Part shown: positions 25,982 to 33,859 of the stretch, in pieces
Position numbering within the stretch: the stretch's first letter is position 1
Layout: the number at the start of each line of letters is the position of its first letter
NCBI RefSeq assembly: GCF_030814835.1
Contig: NZ_JAUSVS010000003.1
Coordinates: forward strand, 1 to 64,000
From: Caulobacter ginsengisoli
Lineage (GTDB): Bacteria > Pseudomonadota > Alphaproteobacteria > Caulobacterales > Caulobacteraceae
Reading direction: 5' to 3'
Length of the DNA stretch: 64,000 nt
The notes under the pieces: generated by a model
Seen by the model: only the letters and a program-made list of their open reading frames with translations
The model's database searches: none
Told to the model about the DNA's origin: nothing
Position numbers and translations under genes: made by a program

Positions 25982-26584
25982 TCAGCCGGAGCCGGACCCC
26001 GCCAGGCCCGCCAGCAGGCTCTCGATCGTCTGGCCGTAGCGGACGATGGCCGGCTCGGGGTCGGCGGTGGCGCCGCTCGCCAGCGCCGCCTCCATGATCG
26101 CGCCCATGATCACCCGGGTCGCCGCCTCGATCTCATCGGCGTTGGCGGCTGGCCCCAGCAGGTAGGTCACGCCGCGCCGCACCCGCCCGGCGAAATGGCG
26201 GTCGTCGATCTCACGCCAGCGCTGCCAGCCCATCACCGAAGGCCCGTCGACGAGCAGCAGCCTGCGGACGTCCAGACCGTTCGCCAGCCGCAGATAGGCG
26301 ACGGCGCCGGCGGCGATGGACCGCGGCGACGGCGGCCCGGCGGCCCGGCCCGCTGCCATCGCGTCCAGCCGCGCGGCGATCACCGCCTGCGCCTCGTCGA
26401 TGAGGCGTTCGAACAGGTCCTTCTTGGATGCGAAGTGGTGGTAGCACGCCCCCTTGGTCAGCCCGGCCGCGGCCGAGATCATGTCGACGCTGACGGCCTC
26501 ATAGCCCTGCGCCGCGAACAGGTCGCGCGCGGTGTCGAGGATCCGCCGGATGGTGGCGGCGCTGCGGTCTGCCTGACGGGCCAT
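25982..26584 (-). CDS. TetR-family transcriptional regulator
   Basis: A 200-residue repressor. The N-terminal helix-turn-helix reads TIRRILDTARDLFAAQGYEAVSVDMISAAAGLTKGACYHHFASKKDLF, with the ligand-binding C-terminal domain following. It probably binds the palindrome at 25932-25951, controlling the SnoaL-like gene downstream and possibly itself. Ligand unknown. Confidence 0.85.
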   Translation of the reverse strand: MARQADRSAATIRRILDTARDLFAAQGYEAVSVDMISAAAGLTKGACYHHFASKKDLFERLIDEAQAVIAARLDAMAAGRAAGPPSPRSIAAGAVAYLRLANGLDVRRLLLVDGPSVMGWQRWREIDDRHFAGRVRRGVTYLLGPAANADEIEAATRVIMGAIMEAALASGATADPEPAIVRYGQTIESLLAGLAGSGSG

Positions 26585-26653
26585 GCTGGGCCATGCATCG
26601 GGTGGTCGCGGGGTTGGGTCAAGAGGAGAGGCTGAGCCCCTCCGCCCGACGCC

Positions 26654-26884
26654 TTAGCTGGCTTCCTCGAAGGTCACCGCCACATCGGCGTTGGCCGACA
26701 GCCGCACCTTGTCGCCCTCGATCTCGGCCACCAGCCCGGCGGCGATCCAGTGGTGTTTCTCGTCGACGGAATCCTCGCGGCTCAGCTTGATCCGCTCGCC
26801 GTCGATGTGATCGACCGTCCCCACGTGGACGCCGTCCGCGCCGATGACTTCGGCCCCGGCCTTGATGTTGGAATGGTCGTGCAT
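26654..26884 (-). CDS. DUF2171 domain protein
   Basis: A 76-residue protein: IKAGAEVIGADGVHVGTVDHIDGERIKL then HHWIAAGLV, the DUF2171 pattern (also near PRC-barrel-type folds). Soluble and acidic. AAGGAAC upstream of the ATG at 26884. Role unknown; members are often stress-linked. Confidence 0.8.
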   Translation of the reverse strand: MHDHSNIKAGAEVIGADGVHVGTVDHIDGERIKLSREDSVDEKHHWIAAGLVAEIEGDKVRLSANADVAVTFEEAS

Positions 26885-26953
26885 GGCTGCGTTCCTTCGC
26901 GTTTGCGGAGGGGTAACGCGCGGGGCGGAGGAAGGGCCCACGAAGATTTTCGC

Positions 26954-27685
26954 CTAGTTCGCGCGCGGGCCACGGAGTACCTGGGAGCCCGAGCGGTAGA
27001 TTTGCGCGACCACCCGGCCGGCGGGGTCGCGCTCGAACTGCACCCGGGCTTCGAGGTCCCCGGGGGAGTAGAAGAGGTCGGGTCCGACAGGCACGAGCGG
27101 CGCGGCGGCCTGGCCCGTGGTCTGCTCGACCAGCCGGCCGTCCTGCAGCCTGACGGTCGAGACCAGGCCGGGTCCGAACGCGTACTCGCCGACATAGTCC
27201 GCCAGCTGTTCGGGCCGCAGAGCCATGGCCGCCGGCGCCTCGGGGATCCGCACGCCCGACATGGTCTGCAGCCGCCAGCGCCCCTGGCGCAGCACATAGA
27301 CGTCCAGCCGCTGGAGATGGGTGACGAAGCGGCCGGTTCCGACCGTGGTGACCTCCATCTCCTCATAGGCCAGCACCAGGGTGTCCCCCGTGCGCGTCGC
27401 CGCGAAGTCGACGACCTCCGTCCGCGTGCCCAGCGCCTGCCGCTGACCCGTGCCGAACTCCGCGGCCAGATAGTCCGCGCGGCCGACCCTGCGCCCGTCA
27501 GGACCGAGGGCGACGAAGTCGTCGGCCAGCAGGGCCTCGAAATAGGCCCGGTCCCCCGTCCGGTAGGCCTCGATGCGCTCGGCCTTCAGAGGCCAGTACT
27601 GCCGCGCGCCCGGACCGGCCCACCGCGGCTCGCCCAGGACCGGCGTGGCGAGGACCAGGAGCAGCAGGACCAGGAGCCGTCGCAT
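26954..27685 (-). CDS. Exported NTF2-like/DUF4440 protein
   Basis: A 243-residue protein with a short signal peptide (MRRLLVLLLLVLATPVLG). Residues 30-140 have the DUF4440/NTF2-like pattern (RIEAYRTGDRAYFEALLADDFVALGPDGRRVGRADYLA, then strands ending RQGRWRLQTMSGVRI). The C-terminal part LADYVGEYAFGPGLVSTVRLQDGRL resembles a DUF3471-type lipocalin-like strand set. Function unknown. Confidence 0.7.
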   Translation of the reverse strand: MRRLLVLLLLVLATPVLGEPRWAGPGARQYWPLKAERIEAYRTGDRAYFEALLADDFVALGPDGRRVGRADYLAAEFGTGQRQALGTRTEVVDFAATRTGDTLVLAYEEMEVTTVGTGRFVTHLQRLDVYVLRQGRWRLQTMSGVRIPEAPAAMALRPEQLADYVGEYAFGPGLVSTVRLQDGRLVEQTTGQAAAPLVPVGPDLFYSPGDLEARVQFERDPAGRVVAQIYRSGSQVLRGPRAN

Positions 27686-27776
27686 GCCGCCTTATAGCGC
27701 GGGCGGGGGCGGGCTGTTGAGTCCGAGGTAAGACGGGCGGGAAACTGGGGGAAATTGGGGGACACGTAATCCAGCT

Positions 27777-28231
27777 ACCCAATTCGCGCGCGTCGCCCAG
27801 CCGGATGTTGCAGCCCACCCAGCCGGCCCCGGCGGGCGGTGACGGCCAGGGGCGGGCGCTCGACGATCAAGCCGGGGTGAAGAAGTGGCGCGGGACGACG
27901 AGCAGGTTGTTAACCGCCAGCCGGGCCAGATCATAGGTCATTGGCGCCAGGTTGGGATTGTTCCGCGCCGCCAGCCTTTCCAGCATGGTGCAATGGGCGC
28001 CGTCGGCCACGGTGGGCCCGAACCGGCCATTCTGGCTCTTCAGCTCGAACTCGGCGTGGCAGTGGGGACAGTGGAAGTCGGCGACCGGCCGGTTGGCCCT
28101 GAACCGCTCGACCGGCTGGGTCCCGCAGTCGGGACAGAAGAATCATCGGGCGACCCAGGTTTCGGACCAGACGCGGGCGTTCTGAGAGCCGCTGTCGAAC
28201 GGGTGGCGGATTCTTCGAAGCCTAGTTCCAT
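27777..28231 (-). pseudogene. DpnI-like restriction endonuclease remnant
   Basis: Reading the minus strand from ATG 28231 gives MELGFEE; in a second frame HPFDSGSQNARVWSETWVAR, then an in-frame TGA (28143-28145), then FFCPDCG...PVADFHCPHCHAEFELKSQNGRF...NNPNLAPMTYD...VNNLLVVPRHFFTP. A one-base loss near 27870 and a one-base gain in a G run near 27828 separate this from GLIVERPPLAVTARR and AGWVGCNIRLGDARELG. These pieces match, in order, the catalytic and zinc-finger part of DpnI (CPxCG, PVADF, EFELKS, VNNxLxVPxHFF, ARRAGWVGCNI). DpnI cuts N6-methylated GATC. The C-terminal winged-helix domain is missing. The remnant has the high GC of the host. Confidence 0.8.
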
Positions 28232-28371
28232 GCTTATGCGTCCCGCCCCGCTGGGTGGAGAGTGTGTTTCCGCCAGCGACGACAACGCCGATTGGGGCGG
28301 AGAGACGGATCGTCCAACTGACCAACTGTTAGAATGGCGGTGGGCGGCGTGAGTTTAGGGGGGCAAGCGAA

Positions 28372-29196
28372 ATGGATGAATGGCGTTACAGAGTTCTGTT
28401 GGAGCAACTACCTCCTCTCGTTGGTGATGGTGGCGCCTTCTACACAGTCCCCCTTGGCTACGCGCAACGAGCGCATGAGTTGGCTGCTACAGTCGCATTT
28501 ATTTCCAATCGCCCCTTGTTCGGTGAGGTCTACCGTCAGCTGGAGTGGGCGTTTTTTCGGCAGATGCCGCAGAAGAGTGGTCTTCTGTTAGGGCTCGTCG
28601 TTCCGACCAATCAAATCGTTCCCGGTGCAACGAATCCAGGCGACATTGATCTGCTGATCATCCCCTACGAGGAGGATGAATTGGTTCTCGAAAGGACCAT
28701 GGCCATCGAGATCAAGGTCATCCGGGCCTCCTATCTTCGGCAGGGAAAGTCACCGAACGAGTTCGGCTTTACCCAAGGCCAGGCGCTCCTCGCACTTGGC
28801 TTTCCATATGCGGGCGTGGCGCATCTCATCGTTGCCGACGAGAGCCCGGCTGAAGCATGGCGCGAAGTCGGTCAGTATCGGGTTGCTCAGGAAGACCGAC
28901 TAGAGGATCCAAAGCGTGTTCTTGCCGACATGCTTCCCGCAGACCTGATCCGTCGCGGCATGGGACGCTTGGAGGCCAATTGCATCGACGACCGACTGGC
29001 GTTGGTTTCAGCATATGTTGGAAGGTCGGACCTGACGATCCACGAACCCGGTGTCTGGATTCCGCGTTGCAGGAGTGGGCAACTGAATGCGGCTCCCAAT
29101 GAGGCGCTCCTGGATAGCGTTGCCCGATTCTATCATCGGAATCGGGACCGGATGCTTGATACGCCTCGCTATGACCGCCTTGGCACTGGGCTATGA
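28372..29196 (+). CDS. PD-(D/E)XK nuclease-like protein, uncharacterised
   Basis: A 274-residue protein of lower GC than its surroundings. NPGDIDLLIIP (88-98) followed by AIEIKV (111-116) and FGFTQGQALLALGFPYAGVAHLIVAD (131-156) fits a PD-(D/E)XK core: D91 or D93, E113 and K115, then a helix with Q135/Q137. This suggests a DNA- or RNA-cleaving enzyme, as in restriction systems. No methyltransferase or helicase is adjacent. ATG at 28372 has a G-rich run upstream. It is divergent from the DpnI remnant and convergent with the ParA-like gene. I do not recognise a named family. Confidence 0.65.
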   Translation: MDEWRYRVLLEQLPPLVGDGGAFYTVPLGYAQRAHELAATVAFISNRPLFGEVYRQLEWAFFRQMPQKSGLLLGLVVPTNQIVPGATNPGDIDLLIIPYEEDELVLERTMAIEIKVIRASYLRQGKSPNEFGFTQGQALLALGFPYAGVAHLIVADESPAEAWREVGQYRVAQEDRLEDPKRVLADMLPADLIRRGMGRLEANCIDDRLALVSAYVGRSDLTIHEPGVWIPRCRSGQLNAAPNEALLDSVARFYHRNRDRMLDTPRYDRLGTGL

Positions 29197-29344
29197 GCGA
29201 CCGTTGGTCCAGGGGGGAAATTACGGACTTTAGAAATGGGCCGTTGTTCCTGTCACCTCATTGCGGAGGGCGGGAAGCGCTCGCCTGTTGGGGGTTGGAA
29301 AATTGGTATTGTGTCCCCGGACTCCCGGACTCCCCCTTTCCCGT

Positions 29345-30394
29345 CTATTCGATTTCTTGAACGAAATCTCGAATATTTGGCTGCAGACTGTTTAGTTGCG
29401 TTTGATTGACCATTACATTCCGGCCCATCACATTTTTAATTCCTGCAACTAGTCGGTGCATCGGTATGCCAAGAGTGGAAGATACAACGGACGACGTGTT
29501 TGCATCATTTATTTGATACTGAAACATCCGCTTGAATTCCGTCCGAGTCCGGGGGGGGAGCGCGCCATTTGGATGAATTTCAAACTGGTTAGGATTTGCC
29601 AACCACACGCGAAATATTTCGTCTCCAATTTCGTTCACTACTGCTCGGAACGCGCTAGCTGGACCTAAATTTTGAGTAAGTCGGTTTCCGACGTAGGCGT
29701 ATATCCTGGGTGTTGTCAGGCGAAATTGTTGGGTATTCAGATAGAATTGGGAAATCTGCGCACCAGGATTCCGTTGCACACCATAGATAAGCGCCAATAG
29801 CGCACGTACCGCTCGTTTTGACGATCCGTCAGCCGTAAAGGGGACAATTAGACGATCGGAGGCAGCCATTGCCAATTCGGTATAAATTGTGAAGCTTGGA
29901 TTGCAGTCAATAAATACGGTGTAGTCGTCCCACCCTACGGTAATATCGGAAATTAAATCGCTTATCCACTGATGAACAATGCGCCAAGCGTCTTGTGGGC
30001 CAGGATTGGTGGCGCCAAGAACTCTAGAAGACTGGATTTCAAGCTGCTCATCCCCGCAAACGAGGTGAACGTTCGGAGGCACCTCCGGGTTGGTGGCAGA
30101 AACTTGGACTACGTAGTGTCCTCCGCTACGAGGGCTAACGTAGGGGCTTCTAACGCGATCTTCGATGTAGCCTGAAATCGTACGGGGGGGTGCCGCTAGA
30201 GATAGCTGGTCAAGTGCGGCTTCACCGTGGACCAGACCGCCGAGAAGCATGCTGGACGAATTGGCTTGGGGGCAAAGATCGATCACGAGCACCCGCTTTT
30301 CCGGGTGCTGCCGTGCGTATTCGGTAGCCACCTGGAATGTCAGGTAGCTTTTGCCAACCCCGCCCTTGTTGTTCCAGAAAGCGTAGATAGCCAT
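29345..30394 (-). CDS. ParA-family ATPase, accessory type
   Basis: A 349-residue protein with NNKGGVGKS (8-16) as deviant Walker A, LVIDLCPQANSS as Walker A' region and VFIDCNPSF as Walker B. It is longer than plasmid ParA because of extra segments around 70-130 (RSPYVSPRSGGHYVV) and a C-terminal extension. GC is near 50%, far below the roughly 70% of neighbouring genes, indicating recent acquisition. No ParB or centromere-like repeats are seen. The gene sits between the nuclease-like gene (convergent) and uvrB (same strand, downstream end of uvrB). Confidence 0.8.
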   Translation of the reverse strand: MAIYAFWNNKGGVGKSYLTFQVATEYARQHPEKRVLVIDLCPQANSSSMLLGGLVHGEAALDQLSLAAPPRTISGYIEDRVRSPYVSPRSGGHYVVQVSATNPEVPPNVHLVCGDEQLEIQSSRVLGATNPGPQDAWRIVHQWISDLISDITVGWDDYTVFIDCNPSFTIYTELAMAASDRLIVPFTADGSSKRAVRALLALIYGVQRNPGAQISQFYLNTQQFRLTTPRIYAYVGNRLTQNLGPASAFRAVVNEIGDEIFRVWLANPNQFEIHPNGALPPRTRTEFKRMFQYQINDANTSSVVSSTLGIPMHRLVAGIKNVMGRNVMVNQTQLNSLQPNIRDFVQEIE

Positions 30395-30499
30395 GCCGAG
30401 TCCCTACTAGTTCCAGCCGGATATGGCATGTCGGGGCAATATAGGCTTAAAAAATATCGCGTTCCGACGCACGACTTCCCGATACGCAGCTATAGCGCC

Positions 30500-32755
30500 C
30501 TACCGCCGCCCCTTCCGAAACCGCTCCGCCGCCTCCGCCCGCGCCTGAGCCCGCGCCGCCTTCGGCGCCGCCCGGTCCACCTCCTCGCCCGTCCCCGTCA
30601 TCACCTCGTTCGCGAACTCCAGGTCCAGCATCTTCAACCGCTTGACCTCGTCCCGCAGCCGGGCCGCCTCCTCGAATTCCAAATTCGCCGCCGCCGCCCG
30701 CATCCTGTTCTCCAGATCCCGCAACGTCGCCTGGAAGTTGGAGCCCAGGAACGGCTTGGCGTCCTCCGCCACCCCGACGTCGATCGTCACCCGGTCCTTC
30801 TCGTACGGCGAGGCCAGGATGTCCTTGATGCGGCTCTTGACGCTCTCCGGCGTGATGCCGTGTTCGGTGTTGTAGATCGTCTGGCGCTCGCGGCGGCGGC
30901 TGGTTTCGGCCATAGCGCGTTCCATGGAGCCGGTGATGGTGTCGGCGTAGAGGATGACCTTGCCGTCGACGTTGCGCGCTGCCCGGCCAATCGTCTGGAT
31001 CAGGCTGGTCTCGGAGCGCAGGAAGCCCTCCTTGTCGGCGTCGAGAATGGCGACCAGGCCGCATTCGGGGATGTCCAGGCCCTCGCGCAACAGGTTGATG
31101 CCGACCAGCACGTCGAAGGCGCCCAGCCGCAGGTCGCGGATGATCTCGATCCGCTCCAGGGTGTCGACGTCGCTGTGCATGTAGCGGACCCGCAGGCCCT
31201 GCTCGTGCATGAACTCGGTCAGGTCCTCGGCCATCTTCTTGGTCAACACAGTGACCAGGGTGCGGTAGCCCTTCAGGGCGCACTGGCGGCACTCGTCGAT
31301 GACGTCGTCGACCTGGCTCGTGCCGCCCTTGCTGACCGGCCGCACCTCGACCGGCGGGTCGATCAGGCCGGTGGGGCGGATGACCTGCTCGGAGAAGACG
31401 CCGCCGGTCTTCTCCATCTCCCACTTGCCGGGGGTGGCCGAGACGTGGGTGGTCTGGGGCCGCATGGCCTCCCACTCCTCGAACTTCAGCGGGCGGTTGT
31501 CCATGCAGCTGGGCAGGCGGAAGCCGTATTCGGCCAGGGTGAACTTGCGGCGGTAGTCGCCGCGATACATGGCCCCGATCTGCGGCACCGTCTGGTGGCT
31601 CTCGTCGACGAAGAGGAGGGCGTTGTCGGGGATGTATTCGAAGAAGGTCGGCGGCGGCTCGCCGGGCCGGCGGCCGGTCAGGTAGCGGCTGTAGTTCTCG
31701 ATGCCGGCGCAGCTGCCGGTGGTCTCCATCATCTCCAGGTCGAAGGTGGTGCGCTGCTCCAGCCGCTGGGCCTCCAGCAGCTTGCCGTTGGCGACCAGCC
31801 AGTCGAGCCGCTCCTTGAGCTCGGCCTTGATGGCGATGGCGGCCTGGTTCAGCGTCGGCCGCGGCGTGACGTAGTGGCTGTTGGCGTAGATCTTCACCTC
31901 GGTCAGATCGGCGGTCTTCTTGCCGGTCAGCGGGTCGAACTCGTGGATGGCCTCGATCTCGTCGCCGAACAGCGAGATGCGCCAGGCGCGGTCGTCATAG
32001 TGGGCCGGGTAGATTTCGATGCTGTCGCCGCGCCGGCGGAAGGTGCCGCGTTCGAAGGCCTGCTCGTTGCGCTTGTACTGCTGGGCGACCAGGTCGGCGA
32101 GCAGCTGGCGGTCGTCGATCTTCTGGCCGACCTGCAGGCTGAAGGTCATGGCCGTATAGGTCTCGACCGAACCGATGCCGTAGATGCAGCTGACGCTGGC
32201 CACGACGATGACGTCGTCCCGCTCCAGGATGGCGCGGGTGGCGCTGTGGCGCATGCGGTCGATCTGCTCGTTCCGGCTGGAGTCCTTCTCGATATAGGTG
32301 TCGGTGCGCGGGACGTAGGCTTCCGGCTGGTAGTAGTCGTAGTAGCTGACGAAATACTCGACGGCGTTGTTGGGGAAGAAGCTCTTGAACTCGCTGTAGA
32401 GCTGGGCCGCCAGGGTCTTGTTGGGGGCCAGGATCAGGGCCGGCCGCTGGGTCTCGGCGATGATGCTGGCCATGGTGAAGGTCTTGCCCGAGCCGGTGAC
32501 GCCCAGCAGCACCTGGTCGTGCTCGCGGTCCCTGATGCCCTGGACCAGCTCGCGGATGGCGGTCGGCTGGTCGCCGGCCGGCTCATAGTCGCTGACCAGC
32601 TCGAACCGCCGGCCGCCCTCGGACTTCTGGGGGCGGGACGGGCGGTGGGGCGTCCACAGCGCGGGCGTCTGGGCATCGGCCAGGTCGTGCACGAACTTCG
32701 CGGAGACGTCGCTTAGACCGGGGCCAACGCCGGGGAAGGATGGGGGAGCGGGCAT
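30500..32755 (-). CDS. uvrB: UvrABC system protein B
   Basis: Nucleotide-excision-repair helicase-like subunit that receives damaged DNA from UvrA and recruits UvrC. 751 residues; Walker [10 protein letters not shown] at 85-93, the beta-hairpin region [21 protein letters not shown], helicase motifs including DESHQT, and the C-terminal UVR motif [23 protein letters not shown] that contacts UvrC. It has about 50 extra N-terminal residues compared with E. coli UvrB, and a short basic C-terminal tail; the downstream methionines are too far in, so the long start at 32755 is kept, though its first 45 residues are not conserved in the family. Confidence 0.95.
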   Translation of the reverse strand: MPAPPSFPGVGPGLSDVSAKFVHDLADAQTPALWTPHRPSRPQKSEGGRRFELVSDYEPAGDQPTAIRELVQGIRDREHDQVLLGVTGSGKTFTMASIIAETQRPALILAPNKTLAAQLYSEFKSFFPNNAVEYFVSYYDYYQPEAYVPRTDTYIEKDSSRNEQIDRMRHSATRAILERDDVIVVASVSCIYGIGSVETYTAMTFSLQVGQKIDDRQLLADLVAQQYKRNEQAFERGTFRRRGDSIEIYPAHYDDRAWRISLFGDEIEAIHEFDPLTGKKTADLTEVKIYANSHYVTPRPTLNQAAIAIKAELKERLDWLVANGKLLEAQRLEQRTTFDLEMMETTGSCAGIENYSRYLTGRRPGEPPPTFFEYIPDNALLFVDESHQTVPQIGAMYRGDYRRKFTLAEYGFRLPSCMDNRPLKFEEWEAMRPQTTHVSATPGKWEMEKTGGVFSEQVIRPTGLIDPPVEVRPVSKGGTSQVDDVIDECRQCALKGYRTLVTVLTKKMAEDLTEFMHEQGLRVRYMHSDVDTLERIEIIRDLRLGAFDVLVGINLLREGLDIPECGLVAILDADKEGFLRSETSLIQTIGRAARNVDGKVILYADTITGSMERAMAETSRRRERQTIYNTEHGITPESVKSRIKDILASPYEKDRVTIDVGVAEDAKPFLGSNFQATLRDLENRMRAAAANLEFEEAARLRDEVKRLKMLDLEFANEVMTGTGEEVDRAAPKAARAQARAEAAERFRKGRR

Positions 32756-32910
32756 GATGCGAAGTTAGGTCCTGCGGGCTGATGGCGCCAGAGGGGCTGC
32801 TGCCAGGGCGTGTCAGCAGGGTGGCGGGATGCCTGAGTATCTCCCCCTTAACTGGGGCTGCGGGGCCAGGGTTCCGGGTCGAGGATGCCGACAAGTCTGG
32901 AGACGACCTC

Positions 32911-33324
32911 ATGCGCCTGATCCCTGTCCTGGCCGCCCTGGCCGTGCTGATCCCCGCCGCCGCCCGAGCCGATGACGCCACCCTCGTGACCGGTCACTGG
33001 GAAGGCTGGTACAGCTGCCCGCAGCGGGAGACGGGCCTGACGCTGGACCTGACCGGGACAGCGGCGGGGGAGGTCAGGGGGACCCTGGCCTTCGGGCCGA
33101 TGGGGAGCGAGGACATCCCCAAGGGCCGCTATGAGGTCGTCGGTTCGGTGACCGACGGCGTGCTGACCCTGCGGGGCGAGCGCTGGCTCGACCAGCCGGC
33201 CGATGGCGCGATGATCGGGCTCACCGCGAAGCTCGGCGCGGAACCCCTCGACGGCTTCGCGGGGCGGATTTCCCCGGCCGGCTGCATAGGGTTCCTGGTG
33301 GGCCGCCGCCCGGCCGGGGCCTGA
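32911..33324 (+). CDS. Secreted protein, tandem paralogue 1
   Basis: A 137-residue protein with a signal peptide ending ARADD. The mature region GHWEGWYSCPQRETGLTLDLTG...VRGTLAFGP...GRYEVVGSVTDGVLTLRGERWLDQP...LDGFAGRI...GCIGFLVGR looks all-beta with one Cys pair. The next gene encodes the same layout. ATG at 32911 begins the signal peptide. Family not recognised. Confidence 0.7.
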   Translation: MRLIPVLAALAVLIPAAARADDATLVTGHWEGWYSCPQRETGLTLDLTGTAAGEVRGTLAFGPMGSEDIPKGRYEVVGSVTDGVLTLRGERWLDQPADGAMIGLTAKLGAEPLDGFAGRISPAGCIGFLVGRRPAGA

Positions 33325-33328
33325 AACC

Positions 33329-33751
33329 GTGCGCCTGATCTCAATCCTCGCCGCCCTTTTCATCCTCGCAACGCCAGGCCTGGCCCAGGCCGACAACGCC
33401 TCCGGCCTGTCCGGCGAGTGGGTCGGCAGCTATGTCTGCAACCAGGGCAAGACCAGCCTGAACCTCCTCCTGGCCGGCGAGGAGGACGGGACGGTCGCCG
33501 GGGTCTTCACCTTCGGCAAGGCCCGGGACGGCGACCAGAAGGTTCCCGACGGCAGCTACCGGTTCACCGGGACGGTGCGCAACGGCCTGCTGCGGCTGCA
33601 GGGCGAGACCTGGATCACCCGGCCGGACCGCTACGAAATGGTCGGGCTGCTGGGCTTCGTCGGCTTCGGGGATTTCGAGGCCATCGACGGCTTTTCCGGC
33701 CAGGTGCTGGGTGAGGGCTGCAAGACCTTTACGGTCAAGCGGACGGACTAG
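33329..33751 (+). CDS. Secreted protein, tandem paralogue 2
   Basis: A 140-residue protein starting at GTG 33329, 4 bases after the stop of paralogue 1, so translation is probably coupled. Same order of motifs: signal peptide MRLISILAALFILATPGLAQ, GEWVGSYVCNQGKTSLNLLL, VAGVFTFG, GSYRFTGTVRNGLLRLQGETWI, FEAIDGFSGQVLGEGCKTF. The two Cys positions match those in paralogue 1. Function unknown. Confidence 0.7.
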   Translation: MRLISILAALFILATPGLAQADNASGLSGEWVGSYVCNQGKTSLNLLLAGEEDGTVAGVFTFGKARDGDQKVPDGSYRFTGTVRNGLLRLQGETWITRPDRYEMVGLLGFVGFGDFEAIDGFSGQVLGEGCKTFTVKRTD

Positions 33752-33781
33752 TCCGAACAGCCGTTCGAATCCCCCTTCCAC

Positions 33782-33798
33782 AGTGATCGCCGATCACT
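33782..33798. promoter_or_regulatory. Palindromic operator upstream of the aldehyde dehydrogenase gene
   Basis: Perfect inverted repeat AGTGATC-GCC-GATCACT, 62 bases upstream of the ATG. Size and symmetry suit a dimeric TetR- or GntR-type regulator. No regulator gene is adjacent. Confidence 0.55.
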
Positions 33799-33859
33799 AG
33801 AATGCCCGCCCGAACGAGGCTGCAGTAGCGGCCCGACCCGGACGCCAAGGAGGACGGCC

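Noticed and set aside
28334..28591. 85-residue frame overlapping the nuclease-like gene start
   Set aside because: It overlaps in another frame; no motif, and the nuclease frame has recognisable structure.
29456..29668. 70-residue plus-strand frame inside the ParA-like gene
   Set aside because: Opposite strand to the clear ParA ORF, no ribosome site or domain.
28334..30480. Prophage or integrated plasmid
   Set aside because: No integrase, replication, capsid or transfer gene is present, only two accessory genes.
30227..32716. 829-residue frame opposite uvrB
   Set aside because: Antisense shadow of uvrB.
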